DNA of 64,000 nt, taken from Solimonas sp040066175. Lineage in GTDB: Bacteria; Pseudomonadota; Gammaproteobacteria; Nevskiales; Nevskiaceae. Below the pieces are notes generated by a model. The model saw only the letters and a list, made by a program, of their open reading frames with translations. It had not been told where the DNA came from and did not search any database. A program made the translations under genes and the position numbers. Below, one piece after another: positions 37,395 to 46,683 of the stretch. The first letter of the stretch is position 1, and each line of letters starts with the position of its first letter. The stretch covers positions 1 through 64,000 of the forward strand of contig NZ_JBEAAM010000002.1 of assembly GCF_040066175.1 (NCBI RefSeq). Direction: 5' to 3'.

Positions 37395-37424
37395 AAAGCC
37401 GTCGGCACCCCCGACGGCTTTTTT
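37395..37424 (+). terminator. Rho-independent terminator of the H1-like gene
   Basis: AAAGCCGTCGG pairs with CCGACGGCTTT (37395-37405 with 37411-37421) and runs into TTTTTT. The T-run ends two bases before the first ATG of the next gene. Confidence 0.9.
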
Positions 37425-37425
37425 G

Positions 37426-38229
37426 ATGCTCCCGCCGATGACCCCGCCCTCCGCGACGCCGACGCTGCGCGACCGCATCCGCGCGCTCTACGAAGACGAC
37501 AGTCGCCAGGCGATGCGCGTGCGCTGGGCGACGCTGGCGCTCGACGGCGCCCTGATCCTGTACTTCCTGGCGACGACCTTCGTCGAGCACGGACGCTGGA
37601 TGGTCCTGGCGGATTACGGCATCGGCGCGGTACTCGCGGCGGAATGGCTGCTGCGACTGTGGATCGCGCGCGACCGCCTCGGATTCCTCACCCAGCCGCT
37701 GGTGGTGCTGGATCTGGCGGTGATCCTGTCGCTGTTCGCGCCCACCGTCACCGAGAACTTCATCTTCCTGCGCATCCTGCGGGCGCTGCGGCTGATGCGC
37801 TCCTACCACGTGCTCAAAAGGCTGCGCACGCAGGTCCGCTTCTTCGCGCAGCACGAGGCGGTCATCTTCAGCGCAGCCAACCTGCTGGTCTTCATCTTCG
37901 TGATCTCTGCTGCGGTGTATGCGCTGCAGGTGCGGGTGAACCACCAGATCGCCAACTACGTGGACGCGCTGTACTTCACGATCACGACGCTGACCACGAC
38001 CGGCTTCGGCGACATCGTGATGATCGGCGAGTGGGGCCGCGTCGTCGCCATCGTCATCATGATCGTCGGCGTGTCGCTGTTCCTGCGCCTGATCCAGTCG
38101 ATCTTCCGCCCGCGGCGCATCGAGTACGAATGCCCGGACTGTGGCCTCGACCGCCACGACCCCGACGCGGTCCATTGCAAGCATTGCGGCCGCCTCCTGC
38201 ACATCCGCACCCATGGCGAACCGAATTGA
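37426..38229 (+). CDS. voltage-gated-type potassium channel with C-terminal zinc ribbon
   Basis: 267 aa from ATG 37426 (ATG 37438 is the other choice; neither has a clear ribosome-binding site). It has about six membrane spans, an S4-like Arg array (FLRILRALRLMRSYHVLKRLR) and a pore helix with filter TTTTGFGD in place of the usual TVGYGD. The last 35 residues hold CPDCGLDRHD and HCKHCGR, two CxxC knuckles of a zinc ribbon. Gly-Phe-Gly filters also conduct K+. The ribbon may bind a partner or act as a redox/metal sensor. Confidence 0.88.
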   Translation: MLPPMTPPSATPTLRDRIRALYEDDSRQAMRVRWATLALDGALILYFLATTFVEHGRWMVLADYGIGAVLAAEWLLRLWIARDRLGFLTQPLVVLDLAVILSLFAPTVTENFIFLRILRALRLMRSYHVLKRLRTQVRFFAQHEAVIFSAANLLVFIFVISAAVYALQVRVNHQIANYVDALYFTITTLTTTGFGDIVMIGEWGRVVAIVIMIVGVSLFLRLIQSIFRPRRIEYECPDCGLDRHDPDAVHCKHCGRLLHIRTHGEPN

Positions 38230-38692
38230 GACCCTCGATCTGCTCTCGGCCATCGTGTCGGCCGATCACTGGCTGGTCGTGCTGATCACCGGCGTGCTCG
38301 CGGTGACGACGATGTTCATGCACTACGAGGCGCTGGAGCGGATGAACCACTCCATCTCCCACTGGCGGCTCAAGCAGCGCACGCGTGTTCTCGAACTCGT
38401 CGTCTGGATCGTCGCGCTGCACATCGCCGAGATCTGGATCTTCGGCGTCGGCCTCTACGCTGCCGTCCAGTTCCCGGATCTCGGCTACATCGCCGGTGCC
38501 GAACCGCTGAAACTGCTCGATGCGATCTACATGTCGGCGGTGACCTTCACGACCGTCGGCTATGGCGACCTCGCGCCCAAGGGGCCGATCCGGCTGATCC
38601 TGGCGGTGGAGTCGCTCATCGGACTGGTGCTGATCACCTGGTCCGCCTCGTTCACCTACCTGGAGATGCAGCGCTACTGGCGTCCGCGCTGA
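38213..38692 (+). CDS. two-TM ion channel protein (Ion_trans_2)
   Basis: 159 aa from ATG 38213, overlapping the preceding channel gene by 17 nt. Hydrophobic spans flank a pore loop with filter FTTVGYGD, the canonical K+ filter. No cytoplasmic gating domain is visible, so it may act with the upstream channel subunit. Confidence 0.88.
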   Translation: MANRIETLDLLSAIVSADHWLVVLITGVLAVTTMFMHYEALERMNHSISHWRLKQRTRVLELVVWIVALHIAEIWIFGVGLYAAVQFPDLGYIAGAEPLKLLDAIYMSAVTFTTVGYGDLAPKGPIRLILAVESLIGLVLITWSASFTYLEMQRYWRPR

Positions 38693-38712
38693 AGCCGCGG
38701 CGCGCCCGGTGC

Positions 38713-38726
38713 CTGACCGAGGTCAA
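38713..38726. promoter_or_regulatory. FNR/ANR-like binding site upstream of the P-type ATPase
   Basis: CTGACCGAGGTCAA matches TTGAC-N4-GTCAA at 9 of 10 positions and lies 56 nt before the ATPase start, a position suited to activation. Confidence 0.5.
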
Positions 38727-38781
38727 GGAGGCCGTGGGCGGCATCTGCTAGCGTCGCGGCCGATCGTCCCTCCGAGAGCGC

Positions 38782-41535
38782 ATGCCGATGACGAACCCGA
38801 CACCCGCGAGTTCCGTGCCCCGCGCCGGCGCGGAACCCGGCGACACTCCGCGCTGGCACGCGCTCGACATCGAGTCTGCGCTCGCGGCCCTGCAGACGAC
38901 GCCGCGCGGCCTCGACGCGGCGGCTGCCGATGCGCGCCTGCGCGCGCACGGCCCCAATCGGCTGCCGCAGCCGCCACGCCGCAGCGCCCTCAAGCGCCTG
39001 CTGCTGCAGTTCCACAACCTGCTGATCTACGTGCTGCTGGTGGCGGCGGTGCTGTCGCTCGTCCTGGGGCATGAGCTCGATGCCGTCGTGGTGCTCGCCG
39101 TCGTCGTGATCAACGCGGCGATCGGCTTCGTGCAGGAAGGTCGCGCCGAACGCGCGCTGGATGCGATCCGCGGCATGGTCGATCCGCAGGCGTCGGTCCT
39201 GCGCGACGGCCGGCGCACCACGCTGCCCGCCGAGCAGATCGTTGCGGGCGACATCGTGCTGCTCGAAGCCGGCGACCGGGTGCCCGCCGATCTGCGCCTG
39301 CTGCGCGCGCGCAACCTGCGCATCGACGAAGCGATCCTGACCGGGGAATCCGTACCGGTGGAGAAGTCCGAGGCGCCGGTGACGGCCGACGCGGTGCTGG
39401 GCGACCGCCGCTCGATGGCCTACTCCGGGACCTTCATCACCGCCGGCCAGGCCACCGGCATCGCCGTGGCCACCGGCGCACGCACCGAGCTCGGCCGCAT
39501 CAGCCGCCTGCTCAGCGACGTCGATACCCTGCGCACGCCGCTGATCCGGCAGATGGATGCCTTCGCCCGGCAACTGACGCTGGTCGTGCTCGGCATGTCG
39601 GTGCTGGTGTTCGCCTTCGCGCTGTGGATGCGCGGCTACGCGGCGGAGGATGCGTTCATGGTCGTGGTCGGCATCGCCGTGGCCGCGATTCCGGAAGGAC
39701 TGCCGGCGATCATGACCATCGCGCTGGCGATCGGCGTCCAGCGCATGGCCGCGCGCAATGCGATAGTCCGGCGCCTGCCCGCCGTCGAGACCCTCGGCTC
39801 GGTCTCGGTGATCTGCTCGGACAAGACCGGCACGCTGACCCGCAACGAGATGACCGCGCGCGGGGTCGTCGTCGGCAGCGGCGAGTACGAGGTCGGCGGC
39901 GTCGGCTACGCGCCGGACGGCGACTTCCGCAGCTGCGGGCACGCCACCGACCCGGCGCAGGATCCGCTGCTCGCCGAGATCGCACGCGCCGGCCTGCTGT
40001 GCAACGACGCCGACATCCGCCGGACCGAAGCCGGCTGGATCGTCGATGGCGATCCGATGGAGGGCGCGCTGGTCACCCTGGCGCACAAGGCGTTCGCCGA
40101 CGCGCCATTGCTGCGCAAGCAGTTCCCGCGCACCGACGAGATTCCGTTCGATGCGCAGCACCGGTTCATGGCGACGCTGCATCACGGCCACGACGGCAGC
40201 GCCTTCATCCTGATCAAGGGCGCGCCCGAGCGCATCATCGCGATGTGCCGCTCTGCACGCGGCGCGGACGGCGACCGGCCGATCGACGCCGACGCATGGC
40301 ACGGGGCGGCGGAGAAGCTGGCGGCGCATGGCCAGCGCGTGCTGGCATTCGCGGCCAAGGCGCTGCCGGAACCCAGGCAGAGCCTGAGTTTCGCCGACGT
40401 GGATCACGACGCCTGCCTGCTCGGCCTGGTCGGCTTCATCGATCCGCCGCGCGAGGAGGCGATCCGCGCGGTCGCCGATTGCCGGAGCGCTGGCATTCGC
40501 GTGGCGATGATCACCGGCGACCACGCCGTGACTGCGCGCGAGATCGCGCGTCAGCTCGGGCTGGCCGAGGCACCGGCCGTGCTGACCGGCAGCGAGCTGG
40601 ACCGGCTCGACGACGCCGCGCTGCGCACCGCCGTGCGCGAGACCGCGGTGTTCGCGCGCACCACGCCCGAGCACAAGCTGCGTCTGGTACAGGCGCTGCA
40701 GGCCAATGGACAGGCCGTGGCGATGACCGGCGACGGCGTCAACGACGCACCGGCGCTCAAGCGCGCGGATGTCGGCATCGCGATGGGACGCAAGGGTACC
40801 GACGCCGCCAAGGAGGCGGCCGAGATCGTGCTGGCCGACGACAACTTCGCCTCCATTGTCGCCGCGGTGCGCGAAGGCCGCACGGTGTACGACAACGTGA
40901 TGAAGGTCATCGCCTGGACACTGCCGACCAATGGCGGCGAGGCGCTGACGATCATCGCCGCCATCGCCATGGGGCTCGCGCTGCCGATCACGCCGCTGCA
41001 GATCCTGTGGATCAACATGGTGACGGCGGTCGCACTGGGCCTGACGCTGGCCTTCGAGCCGACCGAACCCGGCACGATGCGACGCCGGCCGCGCGCCGCC
41101 AGCCAGCCGATTCTCGACCGCAGCCTGGCCTGGCGCATCGCTTTCGTGTCGATGCTGTTCGTCGCCGGAGCGTTCTCGGTGTTCTTCTGGGCCGAACGGC
41201 GTGGCCTGCCGATCGAGTACGCGCGCACGCTGGTCGTGAACAGCATCGTCGCGATGGAAGTGTTCTATCTGTTCAGCGTGCGCTACGTGCACGGCACCGC
41301 GCTGACCTGGCGCGGCGTGCTCGGCACGCGTGCGGTGCTGATCGGCATCGCCACGGTGTTCGCCGCGCAGCTCGCGTTCACCTACCTGCCGGCGGCGCAG
41401 TCCGTCTTCGCCACGCGGTCACTGTCGCTGCTGGACGGCTGCGTCACGATCGCGATCGGCATCGCCCTGCTGTGCTGCGCGGAGCTGGAGAAGCGGGTGC
41501 GGCTGTCGCTGCAGAACTCGCGGAAGACGCCGTAG
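38782..41535 (+). CDS. P-type cation-transporting ATPase (type II, SERCA/PMR-like)
   Basis: 917 aa. N-terminal cation-ATPase domain, actuator motif LTGESVPVEKS (near residue 183), phosphorylation site CSDKTGTLT (Asp near 346) and hinge GDGVNDAPALK (near 649). Ten membrane spans are expected; M4 reads VAAIPEGLPA, the PEGL motif of Ca2+/Na+-type pumps. It pumps a cation across the inner membrane with ATP. The ion cannot be fixed from sequence alone. Confidence 0.93.
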   Translation: MPMTNPTPASSVPRAGAEPGDTPRWHALDIESALAALQTTPRGLDAAAADARLRAHGPNRLPQPPRRSALKRLLLQFHNLLIYVLLVAAVLSLVLGHELDAVVVLAVVVINAAIGFVQEGRAERALDAIRGMVDPQASVLRDGRRTTLPAEQIVAGDIVLLEAGDRVPADLRLLRARNLRIDEAILTGESVPVEKSEAPVTADAVLGDRRSMAYSGTFITAGQATGIAVATGARTELGRISRLLSDVDTLRTPLIRQMDAFARQLTLVVLGMSVLVFAFALWMRGYAAEDAFMVVVGIAVAAIPEGLPAIMTIALAIGVQRMAARNAIVRRLPAVETLGSVSVICSDKTGTLTRNEMTARGVVVGSGEYEVGGVGYAPDGDFRSCGHATDPAQDPLLAEIARAGLLCNDADIRRTEAGWIVDGDPMEGALVTLAHKAFADAPLLRKQFPRTDEIPFDAQHRFMATLHHGHDGSAFILIKGAPERIIAMCRSARGADGDRPIDADAWHGAAEKLAAHGQRVLAFAAKALPEPRQSLSFADVDHDACLLGLVGFIDPPREEAIRAVADCRSAGIRVAMITGDHAVTAREIARQLGLAEAPAVLTGSELDRLDDAALRTAVRETAVFARTTPEHKLRLVQALQANGQAVAMTGDGVNDAPALKRADVGIAMGRKGTDAAKEAAEIVLADDNFASIVAAVREGRTVYDNVMKVIAWTLPTNGGEALTIIAAIAMGLALPITPLQILWINMVTAVALGLTLAFEPTEPGTMRRRPRAASQPILDRSLAWRIAFVSMLFVAGAFSVFFWAERRGLPIEYARTLVVNSIVAMEVFYLFSVRYVHGTALTWRGVLGTRAVLIGIATVFAAQLAFTYLPAAQSVFATRSLSLLDGCVTIAIGIALLCCAELEKRVRLSLQNSRKTP

Positions 41536-41540
41536 CAGTC

Positions 41541-42407
41541 TCAGGCGCCGGTGTCGCCGGGCGGCACCGCCAGCACATCGATGCGGGCGACGCGCATCAC
41601 CGCCTCGGCGACGCTGCCGAGCATCTGCACGGCGAGCTGCCGCTGCCCGCGCGTGCCGAGCACCAGCAGATCCGCGCCGCAGCGCTCGGCCGCGGCCTGG
41701 ATCACGGCCCCGGCCGCGCCGTCGTTGCGGTACAGCTCGATCGGCAGCGAAGGCAGGCCGTGCCGCTGCAGGAAGTGCACGACGTCCTGCTGCGCCTGCT
41801 GGCGCGCCTGCTCGACCATCTCGGCGCCGGCCACCGGCAGCCCCGGCGACCGCAGACCCAGATCGGCGGCGAGCGCATCGAAGACATGCAGCACGCTCAC
41901 CGCCGCGCCGCGATCGAGGCCCAGCGCGTACACCGAGCGCAGCGCGGCGGCCGAGACCGCCGACAGATCGACGGCGACGGCGATCCGGCGATACGGTTCG
42001 ACCGGCACCGCATTGCACATCAGCACCGGCCGCCGGCTCGTGCGCACCGTGCGCTCCGCGGTCGTGCCGACGAACACGTCGCGCAGCAGCTGCCGCCGGT
42101 GCGGCCCGATGACGACGAGATCCGCGCCGCTGTCGGAGACCGCCGACGCGATCCCCTCGAAGGGCTCGCCTTCGACCAGCCGCACATCGCAGTCGATGCC
42201 ATCGACTTCGCGCAAGCCGCGCTGCATGCCTGCGAGCAGGGTCTCCGCCGCCCGGCGCTCGGCCTCCACCAGCGCGGCGGGACGATCCGGGTCGATCACG
42301 TGCACCAACGCCAGCGCGGCGGGCAGGGATTTCGCCAGCAGGCAGGCGCGACGCAGCGCCCGGTCCGAGCGGGTCGAGAAATCCGTGGCGATCAGCAGGC
42401 GTGGCAT
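41541..42407 (-). CDS. tandem-domain universal stress protein
   Basis: 288 aa with two UspA domains (about 1-140 and 145-285). The second keeps the ATP-binding pattern G-x2-G-x9-G-S (GTRGQRQLAVQMLGS). The first has GPHRRQ in place of the second Gly, so it may not bind nucleotide. It is convergent with the P-type ATPase (5-nt gap between stops) and divergent from the antiporter. Such proteins are common in ANR-type low-oxygen regulons. Confidence 0.92.
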   Translation of the reverse strand: MPRLLIATDFSTRSDRALRRACLLAKSLPAALALVHVIDPDRPAALVEAERRAAETLLAGMQRGLREVDGIDCDVRLVEGEPFEGIASAVSDSGADLVVIGPHRRQLLRDVFVGTTAERTVRTSRRPVLMCNAVPVEPYRRIAVAVDLSAVSAAALRSVYALGLDRGAAVSVLHVFDALAADLGLRSPGLPVAGAEMVEQARQQAQQDVVHFLQRHGLPSLPIELYRNDGAAGAVIQAAAERCGADLLVLGTRGQRQLAVQMLGSVAEAVMRVARIDVLAVPPGDTGA

Positions 42408-42547
42408 GTCGGGACGGTGTCCGCGTGGGCCTGGCCATACCTTAGCGCAGTGTCGGCTCCACCGAGCGCCGGCCGGACGCCGACTACAATGAGCGGCCCG
42501 GACGGCGCGGGATTCCCGCAGAGCCGTCTCCTCAATGCCGGAACCCG

Positions 42548-44536
42548 ATGGAGTACGCCGTCCCCCAGATGCTGCTGCTGCTGGCCGCCGCGGTCGCGGT
42601 CGTGGTCGGCTTTCATCGGCTCAACATTCCGTCGAGCCTGGGGTACCTGCTGGTCGGCGTGCTGCTCGGACCGCACACCGCCGGGCCGGTCGTCCATCTG
42701 CAGCAGGTCGGCGAACTCGCCGAACTGGGCATCGTCTTCCTGCTGTTCACCACCGGGCTGAACTACTCGCTGCCGCAGATCAACGCCCTGCGCAGCCAGG
42801 TGCTCACGCAGGGTGCCGGACAGGTGCTTATGACCACCGTCTGCATCGGCGTCGTCGGCTGGCTGGCCGGACTGCCGGCTGCCGCGGCCTTCGTCATCGG
42901 CGCCGTGTTCGCGCAGTCCTCGACGACGATCATCGTCAAGCAGCTCAACGAACAGGGCGAACAGGACAGCCGGCACGGCCGGCTCGGGACGGCGATATCG
43001 GTATTCCAGGACGTCACCGCGGTCCCGTTCGTGGTGGTGATCCCGGCACTGGGCACCGCAGCGGCGGCGAGCACGATCGCGCTGGACCTGGGCTGGGCCG
43101 CGGCCAAGGCCGTGCTGGCCTTCGTCCTGGTGATCGTCCTGGGCCGCTGGCTGCTGCGCCCGCTGTTCCATCTGGTCGCAGAACTGCGCTCCGCCGAGGT
43201 GTTCACGCTGACCGTGCTGCTGGTGTCGCTGGCGGCGGGCTGGACCACCGAGCATTTCGGCCTGTCGATGGCCTTCGGCGCCTTCCTCGCCGGCATGATG
43301 CTCGGCGAGACCGAGTTCCGGCATCAGGTCGAAGCGACGATCCGGCCGTTCCGCGACGTGCTGCTCGGCCTGTTCTTCGTCGGCATCGGCATGCTGTTCG
43401 ATCCGGCGCTGCTGCCGGCCATCTGGCCGTGGGCGCTGGCCGGCGCGCTCGCCCTGCTCGCCAGCAAGCTCGCGCTGGTGACGCTGATCGTCCGCTACTC
43501 GGGCGTCGATCTGCGCGCGGCCGTCCGCACCGGCCTGGTCGTCGCGGTCGGTGGCGAGTTCGGCTTCGCGCTGCTGGCGATCGCGCTCGGTGCCGGCGTC
43601 ATCGACGAACGCACCGGCCAGATCGCGCTGACCGCCGTGCTGTTCTCGATGATCGCCGCGCCATTCCTGATCCGTCACAACCGCGCGCTCACCGCCTGGA
43701 TCGGACGGACGGTGCCGCGCGCGGAGCAGAGCCCGGCGCCGCGTCCGGCGCCGGCGACCACCGGCCGGCTCAGCGGCCACGTCATCATCTGCGGGTACGG
43801 GCGCATCGGCCAGAGCGTCGCCAACCTGCTCGAAGTCGAAGGCATCCCGCACGTCGCGCTCGACCTCGATCCGGCGCGTGTCCGCGAGGCACACACCGCC
43901 GGTGAGCCGGCGTTCTACGGCGACGCCTCGGAGCGCGACATCCTCGAAGCGGTGGGCATCGCCACGGCACGGCTGATCGTGATCAGCCATTCGGAACTGC
44001 CGGCGGCGCGCAAGGTGCTGGACGTGGTCCGCAGCCTGCGGCCGGACCTGCCGGTGATGGTGCGCACGCGCGACGAGACGCACGTCGAGGAACTGCGCGC
44101 GGCAGGGGCGACCGAGGTGGTCCCGGAGACGCTGGAAGCCGGCCTGATGATCGCGACCCACGCCCTGCTGCTGCTGGGCACGCCGCTGTCGCGCATCGTG
44201 CGTCGCATCCAGAGTCAGCGCAGCGAGCGCTACCGCCTGTTGCGCGAGGTGTTCCTCGGCGATCCGCTGACGGAGAGCGCAGCCGACGCGAACGCCGACC
44301 GCCTGCGCGTCGTCGTGCTCGGCGACAACAGCACCGCGCGCGGCCGCAGCCTGGCGGAACTCTCGCTAGACGGCGTCGCCGTGACCGCGGTGGTGCGCAA
44401 TGGCCAGCGCCGGCTGTCGCCGCCGCTCGACACCCGGCTGGAGGCGGGCGATGCGCTGGTGCTGTTCGGATCGCCGGAGGACCTGCAGGCCGCGGAGCAG
44501 AGACTGCTGACGCCGCTGCGGCGCGACAAGCACTGA
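42548..44536 (+). CDS. Kef-type monovalent cation:proton antiporter (CPA2) with RCK domains
   Basis: 662 aa. The first 395 residues form a multi-span CPA2 transport domain (LGYLLVGVLLGPHTAG, FLLFTTGLNY, VGGEFGFALLA). Then come an RCK-N (TrkA-N) Rossmann domain starting at GHVIICGYGRIGQSVANLL and an RCK-C (TrkA-C) domain (about 565-655). The architecture matches KefB/KefC/YbaL proteins that exchange K+ or Na+ for H+ under nucleotide or thiol control. Confidence 0.93.
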   Translation: MEYAVPQMLLLLAAAVAVVVGFHRLNIPSSLGYLLVGVLLGPHTAGPVVHLQQVGELAELGIVFLLFTTGLNYSLPQINALRSQVLTQGAGQVLMTTVCIGVVGWLAGLPAAAAFVIGAVFAQSSTTIIVKQLNEQGEQDSRHGRLGTAISVFQDVTAVPFVVVIPALGTAAAASTIALDLGWAAAKAVLAFVLVIVLGRWLLRPLFHLVAELRSAEVFTLTVLLVSLAAGWTTEHFGLSMAFGAFLAGMMLGETEFRHQVEATIRPFRDVLLGLFFVGIGMLFDPALLPAIWPWALAGALALLASKLALVTLIVRYSGVDLRAAVRTGLVVAVGGEFGFALLAIALGAGVIDERTGQIALTAVLFSMIAAPFLIRHNRALTAWIGRTVPRAEQSPAPRPAPATTGRLSGHVIICGYGRIGQSVANLLEVEGIPHVALDLDPARVREAHTAGEPAFYGDASERDILEAVGIATARLIVISHSELPAARKVLDVVRSLRPDLPVMVRTRDETHVEELRAAGATEVVPETLEAGLMIATHALLLLGTPLSRIVRRIQSQRSERYRLLREVFLGDPLTESAADANADRLRVVVLGDNSTARGRSLAELSLDGVAVTAVVRNGQRRLSPPLDTRLEAGDALVLFGSPEDLQAAEQRLLTPLRRDKH

Positions 44537-44582
44537 ACGAAGGACGGGACGCGCCGGCGTGCTGCGCGAGGGTGACGCTCCG

Positions 44583-44885
44583 CTATAGCTGGTCGATCAT
44601 GTCGAGCGGACTGTTCCAGCGCCCGGGGCGGACGCTGACGTCGTCGTCGCGCGCGACGTCATAGTCCTCGCGTTCGATGTCGAGCGCTCCGGAATAGTCT
44701 TCCGGCGGCGCGCAGGGACGCGCGGACATCTGCAGCCAGGTGTCGAAATCGAAATCTTCGAGCGTGCCGTCGAAATGCTGCACCAGGACGACCTCGGCAT
44801 CGGTGTCGATACCGATGATCTCGAACGGCTCGCCCTCGGTCTTGAACCACTGGCCGACCGCCAGGTCATTCAACCATTCCGCCAT
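44583..44885 (-). CDS. DUF6763 family protein
   Basis: 100 aa from ATG 44885. Begins MAEWLNDLAVGQWFKTEGEPFEIIGID and continues with VLVQHFDGTLEDFDFDTWLQM. It is acidic, soluble, and has no signal peptide. Small conserved gammaproteobacterial family of unknown function. The 161 bases to the next gene (44886-45046) show nothing recognisable. Confidence 0.8.
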   Translation of the reverse strand: MAEWLNDLAVGQWFKTEGEPFEIIGIDTDAEVVLVQHFDGTLEDFDFDTWLQMSARPCAPPEDYSGALDIEREDYDVARDDDVSVRPGRWNSPLDMIDQL

Positions 44886-45046
44886 CTGCGCACCCCCGCA
44901 TCGACCGTGATGCCCGGCGCCCGGCCCGAGGATTCCGGCCGCAGCCCGTTCGATGGTTGTACGCCGGTCAACGCCAGGCTTCAAGCGTGCGCTGCAAGGA
45001 GTCCCCGCAAGCGGCTGAAAGTCGGACGAATGCCCGGGCGGCGCGC

Positions 45047-45934
45047 TCAGGACGCGACCCGTGCCGCCTCGCGGCGCGCGATCAGCTCGGCGATCGCCGG
45101 CTTGAGGATCAGCTCCAGCGCGCGCTCCTGCTGCAGTCCCGGCACCACCATGGTCTGCGCCTGTGACTGGAACGCGCCCGGCAGCTCGTCGAGCAGCAGC
45201 TCGAAGTCGGCACGGATGCGGCTGTGTGCGTTGAAATGGATCACCACCAGGCTCTCCTCCGGGCGCGGGATCTCGCGCGCGTCGAGCGGATTGCTGGTAT
45301 CCACCAGAGGCACGCGCTGGAAGTTGACGTCGGTGCGCGAATACTGCGGCACGATGTAATCGACGTAATCGGGCATGCGCCGCAGGATCGTGCGCCGTAC
45401 CTCCTCCGGCTGGTAACCGCGCTCGGCGGTATCGCGACGGATCTTCTGGATCCATTCCAGATTGATCACCGGCACGACCCCGATCAGCAGGTCCATGTGG
45501 CGCGCGATGTTGACGTCCTCGCCGACATAACCGCCGTGCAGCCCCTCGTAGAACAGCAGGTCGGTATCCTGCGGCAGCCGCTCCCAGGGCGTGAAGGTGC
45601 CGACCGGCTGCCCGGCGGCATCGGCCTCCGCCTGCAGGTGCAGGTAATGCCGCGTCGTGCCGGTGCCGGACTCGCCGTACTCGCGCAGCAGCTGTTCGAG
45701 CCGCTCGAGCAGGTTGCCGGACGGGCCGAACAGCGAGAAGTTCTCGCCGCGGATACGTGCGCGTTCGAGCGTGCGGCGCAGCTGCTCGCGGTCGTAGGCG
45801 TGAAAGGCGTCGCCCTCGACGAAGGCGGCGCGCAGCTGCAGCTGCTCGAAGACGCGGTTGAACGCCTTGACCGCCGTGCTGGTGCCGGCGCCGCTGGAGC
45901 CGGTGATGCCGACGATGGGGTGAAGGGCGGACAT
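45047..45934 (-). CDS. prkB: phosphoribulokinase (PrkB type)
   Basis: 295 aa from ATG 45934. P-loop GITGSSGAGTST (residues 8-19), EGDAFHAYDR, FYEGLHGGYV and IQKIRRDTAERGY are the class-I phosphoribulokinase pattern. No RuBisCO gene is nearby, so this is probably the orphan PRK found in many heterotrophic gammaproteobacteria, whose physiological role is unclear. It lies 41 nt downstream of trmB in the same direction. Confidence 0.9.
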   Translation of the reverse strand: MSALHPIVGITGSSGAGTSTAVKAFNRVFEQLQLRAAFVEGDAFHAYDREQLRRTLERARIRGENFSLFGPSGNLLERLEQLLREYGESGTGTTRHYLHLQAEADAAGQPVGTFTPWERLPQDTDLLFYEGLHGGYVGEDVNIARHMDLLIGVVPVINLEWIQKIRRDTAERGYQPEEVRRTILRRMPDYVDYIVPQYSRTDVNFQRVPLVDTSNPLDAREIPRPEESLVVIHFNAHSRIRADFELLLDELPGAFQSQAQTMVVPGLQQERALELILKPAIAELIARREAARVAS

Positions 45935-45975
45935 GATGCGAATCAGCCTACCGGAGTCCGCATGACGACGGAATG

Positions 45976-46683
45976 TCAGACGCGCCGGTAGGCGAGATCG
46001 AACACGGCGTGGCCGAGACGTTCGCCGCGCAGCTCGAACTTGGTCTTCAGGCGCGTCGCCGGCCGCGGCACGTAGCGGCCGTCGGCTGCCTCGTTGCGCA
46101 GCGCCGGTTCGGCATTGAGCACGGCGAGCATGTGTTCGGCGTATTCGGCCCAGTCGGTCGCCAGCGACAGCAGGCCGCCGGACTTGAGGCGCGACGCCGC
46201 CAGACGCGCGAATTCCGGCTGGATCAGGCGGCGCTTGTGGTGGCGCTTCTTTTGCCAGGGATCGGGGAACTGGATGACGATCTCGTCGAGACTGCGTTCC
46301 GGCAGCCAGTCGCGCAGCACCTCGACGGCGTCGGCGCAGGCCACGCGCAGGTTGCCGCACCCCGCGGCCTGCGCGCGGCTGAGCAGGCGGCCGACACCGG
46401 GGCGATGGACCTCGACGCCGAAGAAGTCGCGCTCCGGCTCATCGACGACGCGGCTGAACAGGTGGTCGCCCATGCCGAAGCCGATCTCGAACACGAGCGG
46501 CGCACTGCGGCCGAACAGCCGCGCCGGATCGAGCGGCGCGTCCGGCTTCTCGACACCGTAGCGCGGCCACAGCGCTGCGAGCGCGCGCTGCTGGCCTTCG
46601 GTCATGCGCCCTTCGCGGCGTACGAACGAACGGATCTCGCGGCGGCGCACGACGTCGCCGGAGTGGGCGTCAGCGGGTTTCAT
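45976..46683 (-). CDS. trmB: tRNA (guanine-N7-)-methyltransferase TrmB
   Basis: 235 aa. SAM site FEIGFGMGDHLF, IQFPDPWQKKRHHKRR and FKTKFE-like end (RLKTKFELRGERLGH) identify TrmB, which methylates G46 of tRNA. Its 5' end overlaps the stop of the paiB-like gene by 14 nt, so the two are likely cotranslated. Confidence 0.96.
   Translation of the reverse strand: MKPADAHSGDVVRRREIRSFVRREGRMTEGQQRALAALWPRYGVEKPDAPLDPARLFGRSAPLVFEIGFGMGDHLFSRVVDEPERDFFGVEVHRPGVGRLLSRAQAAGCGNLRVACADAVEVLRDWLPERSLDEIVIQFPDPWQKKRHHKRRLIQPEFARLAASRLKSGGLLSLATDWAEYAEHMLAVLNAEPALRNEAADGRYVPRPATRLKTKFELRGERLGHAVFDLAYRRV

Noticed and set aside
38674..41292. Minus-strand 872-residue frame opposite the P-type ATPase
   Set aside because: His/Arg-rich shadow with no motif. 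The ATPase motifs on the plus strand are decisive.
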